A stretch of DNA of 64,000 nt from Streptomyces sp. NBC_01775 (lineage in GTDB: Bacteria > Actinomycetota > Actinomycetes > Streptomycetales > Streptomycetaceae), in NCBI RefSeq assembly GCF_035917675.1, contig NZ_CP109104.1:930001-994000 (forward strand), in the 5' to 3' direction. Shown in pieces: positions 16,612-25,568 of this stretch. Each line of letters opens with the position of its first letter. Position 1 is the first letter of the stretch. The notes under the pieces are model-generated. The model had not been told where the DNA came from. It saw nothing but the letters and a program-made list of their open reading frames with translations, and did not search any database. Position numbers and translations under genes: made by a program.

Positions 16612-18000
16612 TCAGCCCGACGCACGGGAGGGACGCGGGCTGGAGGCCCGCAGCAGTACCTTGGCCAGAATGCGCGGACTCCCCATGGCAGCGGGCGAGG
16701 CGAGCATGTGATAAACGCGCATGAATGTCTTCACAATGTGCGGATCCCGTTCATTCACCGCCAGATACAGCAGGCGCTGCTTGTACCAGGCCGTTGCCCG
16801 CAGAAGCGCTCCCGGGCGCTCCGAGCGCATGAAAGCCGCCCACACCCGGTCCTCGCTGGTGGACATCAGCCACGGATCCCGCGCGATCCCGGCCACCGTC
16901 CGCTGGATCCGACGGGCGAGGCCGTCCAGTTGCGCGTGCTTGTCCAGCGCCTCCCCCAGGGCGACGGCTTCACGGATGGCGACCGTCATCCCCTGCCCGA
17001 ACACCGGATTGTAGGCACAGTAGGAGTCACCCAGCGCGATCAGCCGGTCCGGCATACGACGCATTCGCGTGTACTCACGCCGCAGATTTTCCGTTCTCTT
17101 GTACTGATGGGGCCCCGACTCGGGGGTGGCCTTGTCCAAGAGGGCGTCGAGGTGGCTGTTTTCGAGGTCTCGGGCGAACCGCATCCATTCCGCCTCGTCG
17201 CCGGCCCGCCCAGGCGGGTGCGCGCCACCGGCGCCGAAGAGCGTGACGATCCAGCGGCCGTTTCCGATATCGGCCGCGTAGACCCCGCCCGGCCGGTCCG
17301 GTGCCTGGTTCATCTGCTGTAGACCGTGAATTCCCCGCGCCGGCGGTTCGGTCACCTTGAAGACTCTGGTCGCATATGCGAGTCCGGCGTCCACCCGGGT
17401 TTCCGCCGGGCGTGCGTACCCGGCCGCCTCCAGCCAGTCGGGAAGCCGGCTGAAGCGCCCGGAGGCGTCGACCACCAGTTCCGCAGGCACCGTCTCGGGC
17501 TCGCCTTCCGGCGTGCCGGGCTCCAGACGGACCCCGGTGACCGCCTCGCGGCCCTGGTCCACCTCCAAGCCCGCTACGGCGGTGTCGTCCCGGACGGTCA
17601 CACGCGGCAGCGCCAGGACCCTCCGCCTGACCGCGCCTTCGAAGACGTCCCTGTGCACCGTCTGGACCTCGACCCCGGCCGTCACCCCGGGGAGCGTTCC
17701 GGCCCACACCTGCGTGCGGGCGCCCGCTCCGTGATCGAAGACCGGCGCTCCCGCATCACTCAACTCGGCCCGCAGGCCGGGAAAGAGGTTCTCCAGGTGT
17801 TCCGCTCCCCGGGCCAGCAGTCCGTGCACGTGCTGCGCCTGTCCGACGCCTGGACGGTGAGCGTCGTCCGGAGGGAGAGCATCGCGCTCCACCAGCACGA
17901 CCTCCTCGAACCGGCGCGCCAGTACGGCCGCCGTCACCAACCCGCCTATGCCCGCGCCTATGACGACCGCACTGCCCTGTCGACCCTGTCCATCCGGCAT
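16612..18000 (-). CDS. FAD-dependent monooxygenase/oxidoreductase
   Basis: 462 residues from ATG 18000, behind GGAGCGAGGAGAG. The Rossmann motif VIGAGIGGLVTA is at residues 13-24, with ERDALP closing the ADP site. VVDASGR and the second FAD motif LIALGDSYCAYNPVFGQGM follow. The pattern fits the geranylgeranyl reductase/halogenase-like branch of flavoprotein monooxygenases, often found in terpenoid and polyketide clusters. It likely hydroxylates or epoxidises the terpene made by the nearby cyclase. Upstream (18000-18110) the DNA consists of degenerate AGACCGGCCTGA-like repeats. Confidence 0.85.
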   Translation of the reverse strand: MPDGQGRQGSAVVIGAGIGGLVTAAVLARRFEEVVLVERDALPPDDAHRPGVGQAQHVHGLLARGAEHLENLFPGLRAELSDAGAPVFDHGAGARTQVWAGTLPGVTAGVEVQTVHRDVFEGAVRRRVLALPRVTVRDDTAVAGLEVDQGREAVTGVRLEPGTPEGEPETVPAELVVDASGRFSRLPDWLEAAGYARPAETRVDAGLAYATRVFKVTEPPARGIHGLQQMNQAPDRPGGVYAADIGNGRWIVTLFGAGGAHPPGRAGDEAEWMRFARDLENSHLDALLDKATPESGPHQYKRTENLRREYTRMRRMPDRLIALGDSYCAYNPVFGQGMTVAIREAVALGEALDKHAQLDGLARRIQRTVAGIARDPWLMSTSEDRVWAAFMRSERPGALLRATAWYKQRLLYLAVNERDPHIVKTFMRVYHMLASPAAMGSPRILAKVLLRASSPRPSRASG

Positions 18001-18240
18001 GGCCACAACTCTCCTCGCTCCAACGACCCGGAGATCAACCCGAAGACCGGCTTGCAGACCGGCCTGAAGACCAGCTCGGAGGCCGGTCAGCGGATCAACC
18101 TGAAGATCAAATACTGCCCCTTCACGACCGATTGAATGCCTGGCGGGAACAGCCGGTGTCCCCTTCCGACCAGCGGCGGTCCAACAGACGACAGCCATGG
18201 TCAGCGGTCGGAGCGGTGGTGCAGGCCGTCCGGCACCGGC

Positions 18241-18327
18241 TCCGGATGGACCCTGGCCGCAGGCGCACGCCTCCTGCGCCAGACCGGAGCCGACCAGGTA
18301 CCCCCACTCGTCCTCGCCCCGGCCGGG
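18241..18327 (+). pseudogene. Remnant of a RecQ-type helicase C-terminus
   Basis: 29 codons read SGWTLAAGARLLRQTGA...PLVLAPAG, which resembles the phosphoribosyltransferase-like tail of actinobacterial RecQ helicases. Nothing recognisable lies upstream and the stop has been lost. The match is short, so this is tentative. Confidence 0.4.
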
Positions 18328-18778
18328 TTGACGACACTGGCCCGGATCGGCCAGGTGATCGTTGAGGTGAACAGCGTCGCCCTGCACGAGAGATGCCGGA
18401 GTGTCACTTGTCCACGCGTCGCTCGTCGTAGTGACAGCGGGCGGCTTCGACCACGTCGAGGTGATCGACGGCCCATTCCAGTGACGCAGAGCGCCACCTT
18501 GAGGCTCATGCCGACGAGATCGCCTGAGACCGTGTCAGGTGGATGACGTGGTCGCGGATCTCGCGTGCCTGCGGGCGCCTGCGCGTGCCTGCGGTGAGGA
18601 GCGAGGGGGCGGCGGATGACGGAGAGGGCCGTGGTGGTGCGACGGCCGTGTCGGGCCGCTTCCGGCGGGCCGCCGGCCGCCGGCCCCGCTCCCGTCGATG
18701 GGCCCGCACCGGCGCGGGAGACCCGGGAGGTGACGCAGGACACAGGAACTTCTCCCGTACCGCGGAGAGGGAACGGGT

Positions 18779-19281
18779 GTGAGGGACTCAGAAAACGAGG
18801 TACGCCGCCGCGTACGCGAGGGGGACCGCGCGGCGTTCGCCCAGCTGTACGAGGACTACGCGCGCGCCGTCTACAACCATGCGCTGCGCCTGACCGGCGA
18901 CTGGTCGACGGCCGAGGAGATCATGTCCGATACGTTCTTGACCGCGTGGCAGACCCGCGCAGGGTGTTGGAGGAGGGCGGCTCTCTCCGGCCCTGGCTGC
19001 TGGGCATCGCCACCCACAAGGCGGACAACGCCCGGCGGGGGCAGCGCAGACGGCTGCGGTTCCTCGCGCGCCAGCCGCAGCCGCGCGCGGTGGAGGACTT
19101 CGCACCCCGGACGGTCGGGCGCATCGATGACGCACGGCGCCTCCAAGCCGTGCAATCCGCGCTGGGCCGGCTGCGGCACCAGGAGCGGGAGGTGCTCTCC
19201 CTGTGCGTGTGGTCCGGCCTGGACTACCAGCAGACCGCCGACGCGGCGGACAAGCCGGCGGCGACCACGGGAAAGAGCTGA
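18779..19281 (+). pseudogene. ECF-type RNA polymerase sigma factor, frameshifted and truncated
   Basis: From GTG 18779 the frame reads a clear sigma region 2 (FAQLYEDYARAVYNHALRLTGDWSTAEEIMSDTFLTAW is spread over residues 15-55). At about 18950-18962 the frame shifts and the next frame continues with LEEGGSLRPWLLGIATHKADNA and then region 4 (QEREVLSLCVWSGLDYQQTADA). The region 4 recognition helix is missing: the text after ADAADKP runs to a stop within ten codons. A functional sigma factor is unlikely. Confidence 0.75.
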
Positions 19282-19400
19282 CCCGTCCGCCCGGCCGGCG
19301 CGTGTCGGTTCTCCGCTCGCGGAGGGCGGGCGCTCGCCGGCCCCGGTGGGGCGGGGAGGTGGGCTTCGGCGCACTCACGGAAGGCCGCCACGAGGCGGCT

Positions 19401-19523
19401 GCGATCCTCGGCGCGGTCCTCTCGCTGGACACCCCGGCCTCGGGCGCCCTGACCCGGAAGCGGATGGACTGGCGTCCCGAGCACCCCACGCTCCTCACCG
19501 ACCTCGACGCGGGCCACAACTTC
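19401..19523 (+). pseudogene. Remnant of an SDR/NAD-dependent epimerase C-terminus
   Basis: The plus strand reads AILGAVLSLDTPASGALTRKR and then WRPEHPTLLTDLDAGHNF, matching the common ending of Streptomyces atypical SDRs (PASSALTRE...GW.PT.PGL..DL..GHYF). No dinucleotide-binding part is present. It adds to the run of gene debris from 18.2 to 19.5 kb. Confidence 0.5.
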
Positions 19524-19573
19524 ACCGCCTGGTCATGCATTTCGCCGCCTGGTCGAGGATCAGCCCGGCACCG

Positions 19574-20077
19574 TCAGGCGTGGCTCTTCCACCACGAGCG
19601 GAACACTCCCGAGGGGTCGGCCTGGGCCGCCGCGGCGAAGTCCTGGAAATCCATGTTGGCGAGCGCGAGATTCGTATGGATCTCGTGGACCCCCGTCGAG
19701 ACCGTACGGAACTCACAGCCGAACTCGACCATTTCCTCGTACGCCTCGTCGTCGTTCAGGTCCTCCCGGGTGAACGCGGGCACCGCCAGCAGCGGGTGGT
19801 GACCGGCCCGCATCGTCGTACGGTCGGCGAGGAAGACCACGCTCAATTCGTCATGCAAGCGTGCGTCCGCGGCGATGGCGGCCAGGACCTCCTCGACGCC
19901 GGCACCCGCCCAGGCGGGGTCGTCGACGAGGCAGGGGGTCGGCGCCTCGTGCGACTCCCCCGAGGGCTCCGCCAGGGCCGCTTTCACGGCCTGCCATGCC
20001 TGCTCGTCGTCGTAGTCCGTCCTGACGACCACGGCGTCGAAGTCGCCGCGATCGCCCAGGTCCAGAAGCGCCTGCAT
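19574..20077 (-). CDS. DUF6924-type small protein
   Basis: 167 residues from ATG 20077 behind GGACAGGAAG. Segments VVVRTDYDDEQAW, CLVDDPAWAGAG, VVFLADRTTM..HPLLAV and the ending HTNLALANMDFQDFA..DGVFR-like are those of the Streptomyces DUF6924 family, whose function is unknown. There is no signal peptide or membrane segment. It lies next to one arm of the inverted repeat, 48 bases from its edge. Confidence 0.75.
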   Translation of the reverse strand: MQALLDLGDRGDFDAVVVRTDYDDEQAWQAVKAALAEPSGESHEAPTPCLVDDPAWAGAGVEEVLAAIAADARLHDELSVVFLADRTTMRAGHHPLLAVPAFTREDLNDDEAYEEMVEFGCEFRTVSTGVHEIHTNLALANMDFQDFAAAAQADPSGVFRSWWKSHA

Positions 20078-20125
20078 CTTCCTGTCCGTTCCGTTTCCGT
20101 TCCGCTTCCAAAGCACGCGATGGAT

Positions 20126-21201
20126 TCCGGGCGGGAGCGCGGTGGCGTGCGTCTGTGGGTTCCTCGTATGGGGGTTGAGGTTCCGTGGACGCGGTACGGG
20201 TGCCGGCCGCGCTCCTGCCCGGGCCCCGCGGTGCACCTTGTTGCCCGGGAGGCTCCCGTCCGACCGGGCGGGTAGGTGGTGCGGGGGGTGTGTGGGCCGG
20301 GGGCCTGTTGGTTTCCCTGGGGTGGGTGCTGGTCAGGTGCCGGTGCCTGGGTTGAGGGTGCCGATTTTTGGTGTGGAGGCTTTGCCGGTGGTGAGGGGGC
20401 CGTTGTTCCAGGTGGTGCGGAGGGGGGTGTGTTGGCCGGGCAGAGTGATGAGGGCGGTTTTGGGGGTGGTGGTGGGTGTGCCGGTGGTTTTGGGGTTGGG
20501 GTAGGACAGGGGCGCCCAGGCGCTGTGTCCGGTGGTGAGTGTGAGGGTGCGGGCGGGGGAGCCGTCGTGTTCGGGGTCGATGGAGGTTTTTTCGTCGTTG
20601 TTGTTGAGGAAGGCGAGGCCCGCGTAGCCGCGCAGGGTGCAGGAGTGGCCGGATTTATTGGTCAGGACCAGGGTGTGGTTGTGCTGTCCGGCGCCGGGGT
20701 GGTTGGGGCCGATGGTGGCTTTGAGGTCCTGGGTGGTGCAGCTGCCTGGTGTGCTGGTGCTGTGGTTGGCGCTGGAGGTGCCGCTCTTGGAGGTCAGCGT
20801 CTCGGTCTTCTCCGGCCCGCCGGTCCGGGCCCTGCTGTGGGAGTTGGAGTCGTTGACGGGGGCGGCGACACCCCGGACCTTGAGGGGGCCGGAGGCGCTG
20901 TTGTTGTTGCCACCGCAGCCGGCCAGGAGGACTCCCGCTCCCAGCACGGCCGCCGCGGCTGCGGCGGCCCGCAGCGCCCCGCCCGGCCGGCTTGGCCGGG
21001 CCGGTGCGGGGACCAGGCCGGTGCCGGCACGGCCGTCCTCCCGCGCACCGGGCCCGTTGGTCATGTCCTCATGCCGTGCCATCGCCTGCCCTCGACTCCC
21101 TGCTCCACGCTGCCACCGCCCCCGGTTACCGGGCCGTACACAACATTCGATGACGAGCACGACAAGAAAGTTCACCCCAACCACAAAAAACTTTCCGACA
21201 G
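20126..21201 (-). repeat. Left arm of a long inverted repeat (DUF4232 unit)
   Basis: About 1.08 kb here reappears in opposite orientation at 27823-28504. The edges are sharp: CTGTCGGAAAG at the inner end and CGCTCCCGCCCGGA at the outer end. The arm contains the complete DUF4232 gene with about 120 bases upstream and 200 bases downstream. Identity in the shared blocks is above 95 percent by eye. Confidence 0.85.
20333..21082 (-). CDS. DUF4232-domain lipoprotein
   Basis: 249 residues from ATG 21082 (MTNGP at 21064 is a second possible start). A Tat/Sec-like leader ends in the lipobox LLAGC, followed by GGNNNSASG. After a Ser/Thr-rich linker comes a DUF4232 beta-sandwich (about 125-240) with CTTQDL, LTNKSGHSCTLRGYAGLAFLNN and TTGHSAWAPLSY. 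Such proteins are anchored outside the membrane and have no known activity. The gene is inside the left inverted-repeat arm; the other arm holds a decayed copy. Confidence 0.8.
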   Translation of the reverse strand: MARHEDMTNGPGAREDGRAGTGLVPAPARPSRPGGALRAAAAAAAVLGAGVLLAGCGGNNNSASGPLKVRGVAAPVNDSNSHSRARTGGPEKTETLTSKSGTSSANHSTSTPGSCTTQDLKATIGPNHPGAGQHNHTLVLTNKSGHSCTLRGYAGLAFLNNNDEKTSIDPEHDGSPARTLTLTTGHSAWAPLSYPNPKTTGTPTTTPKTALITLPGQHTPLRTTWNNGPLTTGKASTPKIGTLNPGTGT

Positions 21202-21725
21202 GCACACCCGCGGTCTTCGAGCCACCCCGCGGGGGCCCTTGCCACGTTCCCGCTGTCGGTGCCGCGTCCGACGCGGCGGACGAGGGCGCGCAGCAGGTCC
21301 ACAACTTGGCAGCGCAGCCAGGCGCACGGTCTGCGGGCAAACGTCGGGCTGTGGGCCGACAGTTGGCGCCGCCCGGTCACCCCGGCGCCCGAGCGCCCGG
21401 CGCTCGTAGGTCTCGGCGTACGAACTCGGTAACCGCCGCGTTCGTCCGCACCGGCGGACACCACCGGCCCCGGGCCGGTGGCCACTCGGGAACAGCGTGA
21501 ACGCGCCCGGTGCCGGGCTTCATGGGCGTCGACGACCGGTCCGCACCTGTCAGCACACCCGCGCCGGCCCTTGGAGCCGTAGGACCACTCACCCCGAATT
21601 GGTTATGCCATCCGCGCCGCTCAGCGGTGAGACTCGCCGCCGGTGACTGTCGAGGCACACGAGCCCATGAGCCACGCGAGCACGCGAGGCACACGAGGCA
21701 CACGAACACTTAGGAGGCGACGCTC
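21202..21725. other. Non-coding stretch before the racemase-like gene
   Basis: No convincing gene on either strand. It holds a GC palindrome CCACCGGCCCCGGGCCGGTGG-like hairpin at 21461-21481 and, just before the next gene, short direct repeats of CGAGGCACA (21655-21705) leading to AGGAGG. Confidence 0.4.
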
Positions 21726-22586
21726 ATGGAGCGCGAGATCACGGAACACGCCGGGCATGGACGTCAGCGCGTCGGGCCGGAACGCGCCGCAACAGCAACT
21801 GCGTCCGGGCGGCCCAAGATCGCGCTCATGGACGCCGGGATCGGTCTGCTGGCCGCGGCTGCCGCCGTACGACGGCTGCGGTCCGACGCCGACCTCGTCC
21901 TCTCCTCGGACCCCGACGGCATGCCCTGGGGGCCGCGCACTCCGGAGGACATCACGGAACGCGCCCTCGCCGTCGCCGAAGCAGCCGCCGCGTATCGCCC
22001 CGACGCGCTGATCGTCGCCTGCAACACCGCCTCCGTCCACGCCCTGCCCGCCCTGCGTGCCCGGCTGGAACCGGAGCTGCCGGTCATCGGTACGGTCCCG
22101 GCGATCAAGTCGGCCGCCGCCGGGGGCGGGCCCATCGCCATCTGGGCCACCCCGGCCACCACCGGCAGCCCCTACCAGCGCGGACTCATCCGGGAGTTCG
22201 CCACCGGGGTGGCCGTCACGGAGGTCCCGTGCCCCGGGCTCTCCGACGCCGTCGAGTACGCCGACGAGGCGGCCGTCTCCCGCGCGATCGCCGCCGCGGC
22301 GGAGCGCACTCCCGCCGGTGCGAGGGCCGTCGTTCTGGGCTGCACCCATTACGAACTCGTCGCGGAACGCGTGCGCGCGGCCCTGCGGCGTCACGGTGCG
22401 CCGCCGCTCGTCCTGCACGGCTCGGCCGGCGCGGTCGCGGCGCAGACCCTCCGCCGCACCGGCACCGGCACCGGCACCGCTCCCGAAATCCCCGCCGAGC
22501 GCGGCACTTTGACCGTGCTGCTCAGCGGGCGTGCGGCTCCCCTTCCGGCCCCGGCCCTGGCCTATGCCGAGGGCCGATTGCTGTGA
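21726..22586 (+). CDS. Aspartate/glutamate racemase family protein
   Basis: 286 residues behind TTAGGAGGCG. The two catalytic cysteines of the family are present: Cys99 in ACNTAS and Cys206 in GCTHYE. The N-terminal DSG motif of glutamate racemase is DAGIG here (Asp36, Ala37), so the substrate-binding Ser is lost. About 28 unusual residues precede the first strand. The C-terminal tail contains TGTGTG. MurI-type enzymes make D-glutamate for peptidoglycan; with the Ser to Ala change and odd context this is better seen as an accessory racemase or related isomerase. Confidence 0.8.
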   Translation: MEREITEHAGHGRQRVGPERAATATASGRPKIALMDAGIGLLAAAAAVRRLRSDADLVLSSDPDGMPWGPRTPEDITERALAVAEAAAAYRPDALIVACNTASVHALPALRARLEPELPVIGTVPAIKSAAAGGGPIAIWATPATTGSPYQRGLIREFATGVAVTEVPCPGLSDAVEYADEAAVSRAIAAAAERTPAGARAVVLGCTHYELVAERVRAALRRHGAPPLVLHGSAGAVAAQTLRRTGTGTGTAPEIPAERGTLTVLLSGRAAPLPAPALAYAEGRLL

Positions 22587-22760
22587 TCAGCCGGCCCCGC
22601 GCACAACCGGGCCCGAACGGCGCGCTCCTTGTCGGCCGCACAGCCACTGGCGTCGAACTGGAAGACCGCTTCGTCGCGGGCACCGTGTGTCGAGACCGGC
22701 GGTGAGGTCGAGCCGGACTGAAGCGGGGTACGTGATGGCCATGAGCCGGCACGCGGGCCC

Positions 22761-25304
22761 TCACCACGAGACGGGAACGGGGACGTGACGGCGCAGGTCG
22801 GGCCATCGGGAGGAGCTGACCAGAGCAACGGCCGCGTGGTCGACGGTGCCGGTGGTCGTGTTGCCGGTGCCCAAGTCCTTGGCCGTGACGTGGAGAGTGC
22901 CGCCCGGATAGAGGTCGAAACCGACCTCTATCCGGGGCACGCCCTTGGGGGCGGGCGGGAGGGACACTTCGAGGACCGCGAGGGTCCTGTTCCGTGACGC
23001 CTCGCCACGTTCGCCCTGCACGACGTGGATCACCGCAGTGGGCTGGTCGTCCATGTGCGTGGTGAAGATCTCGCTGCGTTTCGTGGGGATCGTCGTGTTC
23101 CGCTCCACCAGCTTCCGGTTGACGCCCCCCTCGGTCTCGATGCCTATCGACTGGGAGCAGACGTCGAGCAGCAGCACGTCCTTCACAGCGCCGGTCAGGA
23201 TGCCGGCCTGGATGGCGGCGCCGGTGGCGGCGCCTTCTGGGCCGAGGCCGCGATAGGGTTCCCGGCCGCCGGTGAGCCGGCGGACCAGTTCGCCCACTGC
23301 GGGCATCCGGGTGGCACCGCCCGTCAGGATGACCCGGTCGACGTCGGAGAGCGTGAGCCCGGCATCGTGGAATGCTTGCTCGACGGGCCGGCGGCAGCGT
23401 TCCAGCAGATCCCGGGTGAGGGCCTCGAACTCCTCACGGGTGAGGACCTCGTCGAGGTGCACGGGACCGTGCGGGCCGGGGGCGAGGTAGGGCACTTGGA
23501 GGGAGGTGGCGTGTGCCGCCGACAGTTGCTTCTTCGCCGCTTCGGCCGCCTCCCGCAGCCGCTGCGTCGCCACGGCATCGCCGGCGAGATCCAGGCCGTA
23601 CTGCTGCTGTACGCGCTTGATCATGTGCTGGACGATCCGCAGGTCCCAGTCGTCACCGCCGAGCTGGGGGTCGCCCGCGGTCGCCGCGACCTCCACGACA
23701 CCGTCCCCGAGGGTTGTCAGCACGACGTCCAGCGTCCCTCCGCCGAGGTCGAGGACGAGCACAGTGGCGTCGTCGCGATCCGGGGCGTACGCCATCGCCG
23801 CGGCAACGGGTCCGCTGATCATCCGCGTGACGGAGAGCCCCGCCCTTTCACCGGCCCGGGCCAGAGCCGCCCGCTGGTCCAGCGCGAAGCAGGCGGGCAC
23901 CGTCAGCACCGCCCCGTTCAGCGGCCCTCCGAAATGGGCCTCGGCGTCCTCCCGCAGGCGGGTGAGGAGCAGCCCGACGGCGTCCTCCGCCGTGAGCCGT
24001 ACGTCGCCTCGCGTGATGCTCCAGTCCGTCTCCAGATTCCGCTGTGCCGCACGCACGGTGTGGTCGGGGTTGGTGACAGCCTGCCGCTCGGCGGCCGTGC
24101 CGACGAGGATCTCTCCCTGGGCGGTGACGGCCAGCAGGCTCGGTGTCCTCACCGCTCCCTCGGCGTTGGGGATCAGCCGGACCTTCCCGTCCTCCAGGAC
24201 ACCGGCCGCCGAGTTCGTCGTACCGAAGTCGATACCGATGACAGGCAGGCGCCTCGCGTCCGGTCCGCGCCCCGACGGACGGGCGGCGCCCGGAGGGTCC
24301 GCAGGCCGGCGGGGCCGCCGTGCCCTGCCGTCCCGGCCGACCGGGTCTTCTCGTCGCGGCGCCGTGGCAGTGGGGGCGTCGTGGGCCGGTGTGGGGCCGG
24401 CCGTTTGGGTGTACGAAGCGGTCGGTGTCGTGGTGCGGTTGTGGATGAAGGTGTTCACGGCGTGGGGCCAGGGGGAGACGCCGGGGAAGTGGTCCGGCGG
24501 GGTCCAGTGCGAGGAGATCCGCTCCAGCAGTTCCGCGAGTTCGGGCCGCTTTTCGGGATCTTTGGCCAGGCAGGCGGCGGCCAGGTCGTGGAGCGGTCCG
24601 TGGAGTGTGTCCAGGCGCGGCGGGTCGTTGACGACGCGGTGCAGGATCGCGGGGGGCGGGCCTTGGCCGAACGGTTCGACACCACTGGCGGCGAAGGCGA
24701 TCAGCGCTCCGAGTGCGAAGACGTCGCCGGCCCGGCCCACCCGGCCGCCTTCGGCCTGCTCCGGGGACATGAAGCCGGGCGTGCCGATCGCAGTACCGGG
24801 GGCTGTCAGGGCGGTTGAGTCCAGGGTCTGGGCGATCCCGAAGTCGATCACGCGGGGCCCGTCGGCGGCCAGCAGCACGTTCGAGGGTTTGAGATCACGG
24901 TGGAGCAGGCCGACGGCGTGGATGGCCTGCAATGCCTCCACCAGCCCGGCCGCCAGCGGCCACACAGAGTCCTCCGGCAGCGGCCCGGCCTTGGCCACGG
25001 CCGTGGCCAGGTCCGGCCCGGGAATGTAGACGGTCGCGATCCACGGCGGGTCATCCTGCGGTCCGGCGGCCACCACCGGAGCGGTGAACGCCCCGCCCAC
25101 CGCCCGAGCCGCCTCCACCTCCCGGCCGAAACGACGCCGGAACTCGGGCTGCCGCGCGAGAAATGGGTACACGACCTTCACCGCCACCGCCCGCCCGCCC
25201 GGCGACCGGCCAAGGAACACCTCGCCCATCCCCCCGGCGCCCAATCGGCCGCGCACCACGAAGTCCCCGACCCGCTCCGGATCCCCCGTCTCCAACGGCT
25301 CCAC
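22761..25304 (-). CDS. Serine/threonine kinase fused to an Hsp70 (DnaK-like) domain
   Basis: 847 residues from GTG 25304 behind GGGGGAGGG. Residues 13-270 form a PknB-type kinase: glycine loop RLGAGGMGEVF, Lys43 in AVAVKVV, HRD at 135-137, DFG at 154-156 and SPEQA. A Pro/Arg-rich linker (271-353) leads to an Hsp70 ATPase domain starting VIGIDFGTTNSAAGV (355-369), with VLDLGGGTLDVV and ILTGGATRMPAVGELV. A short substrate-binding beta domain follows (LLLDVCSQSIGIETEGG); the helical lid is missing. No membrane segment. All catalytic residues of both parts are present. It lies inside the inverted-repeat-bounded segment. Role is inferred: phosphorylation coupled to client binding. Confidence 0.92.
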   Translation of the reverse strand: MEPLETGDPERVGDFVVRGRLGAGGMGEVFLGRSPGGRAVAVKVVYPFLARQPEFRRRFGREVEAARAVGGAFTAPVVAAGPQDDPPWIATVYIPGPDLATAVAKAGPLPEDSVWPLAAGLVEALQAIHAVGLLHRDLKPSNVLLAADGPRVIDFGIAQTLDSTALTAPGTAIGTPGFMSPEQAEGGRVGRAGDVFALGALIAFAASGVEPFGQGPPPAILHRVVNDPPRLDTLHGPLHDLAAACLAKDPEKRPELAELLERISSHWTPPDHFPGVSPWPHAVNTFIHNRTTTPTASYTQTAGPTPAHDAPTATAPRREDPVGRDGRARRPRRPADPPGAARPSGRGPDARRLPVIGIDFGTTNSAAGVLEDGKVRLIPNAEGAVRTPSLLAVTAQGEILVGTAAERQAVTNPDHTVRAAQRNLETDWSITRGDVRLTAEDAVGLLLTRLREDAEAHFGGPLNGAVLTVPACFALDQRAALARAGERAGLSVTRMISGPVAAAMAYAPDRDDATVLVLDLGGGTLDVVLTTLGDGVVEVAATAGDPQLGGDDWDLRIVQHMIKRVQQQYGLDLAGDAVATQRLREAAEAAKKQLSAAHATSLQVPYLAPGPHGPVHLDEVLTREEFEALTRDLLERCRRPVEQAFHDAGLTLSDVDRVILTGGATRMPAVGELVRRLTGGREPYRGLGPEGAATGAAIQAGILTGAVKDVLLLDVCSQSIGIETEGGVNRKLVERNTTIPTKRSEIFTTHMDDQPTAVIHVVQGERGEASRNRTLAVLEVSLPPAPKGVPRIEVGFDLYPGGTLHVTAKDLGTGNTTTGTVDHAAVALVSSSRWPDLRRHVPVPVSW

Positions 25305-25568
25305 CCCGCACCCTCCCCCGTCTGGAACACACGAGCCCACCCGACCCCTACCCCACCACCAAAACCGCCACCCCGACACCCGATCGGCGCCCCCACCAGC
25401 AGCTCCCGCCCCCTCCGGGGTTGGTGGTGTGACGGTGCCCTGCTGGTTGCGCAGAGGGGTGGAAGGCCTGGCTTTCGAGCGCTCGCCGGAGCGGAGTCCG
25501 GCGGTCGTCAGCCGCACGACGACATTTGTACAAGACCGACAGCCGGCAGCCCATGCAGCATCCCTCGC

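Noticed and set aside
18000..18120. Extension of the FAD monooxygenase N-terminus through GLQAGLQAGLR repeats
   Set aside because: A good ribosome binding site precedes ATG 18000 and the upstream frame is repeat-derived low-complexity sequence.
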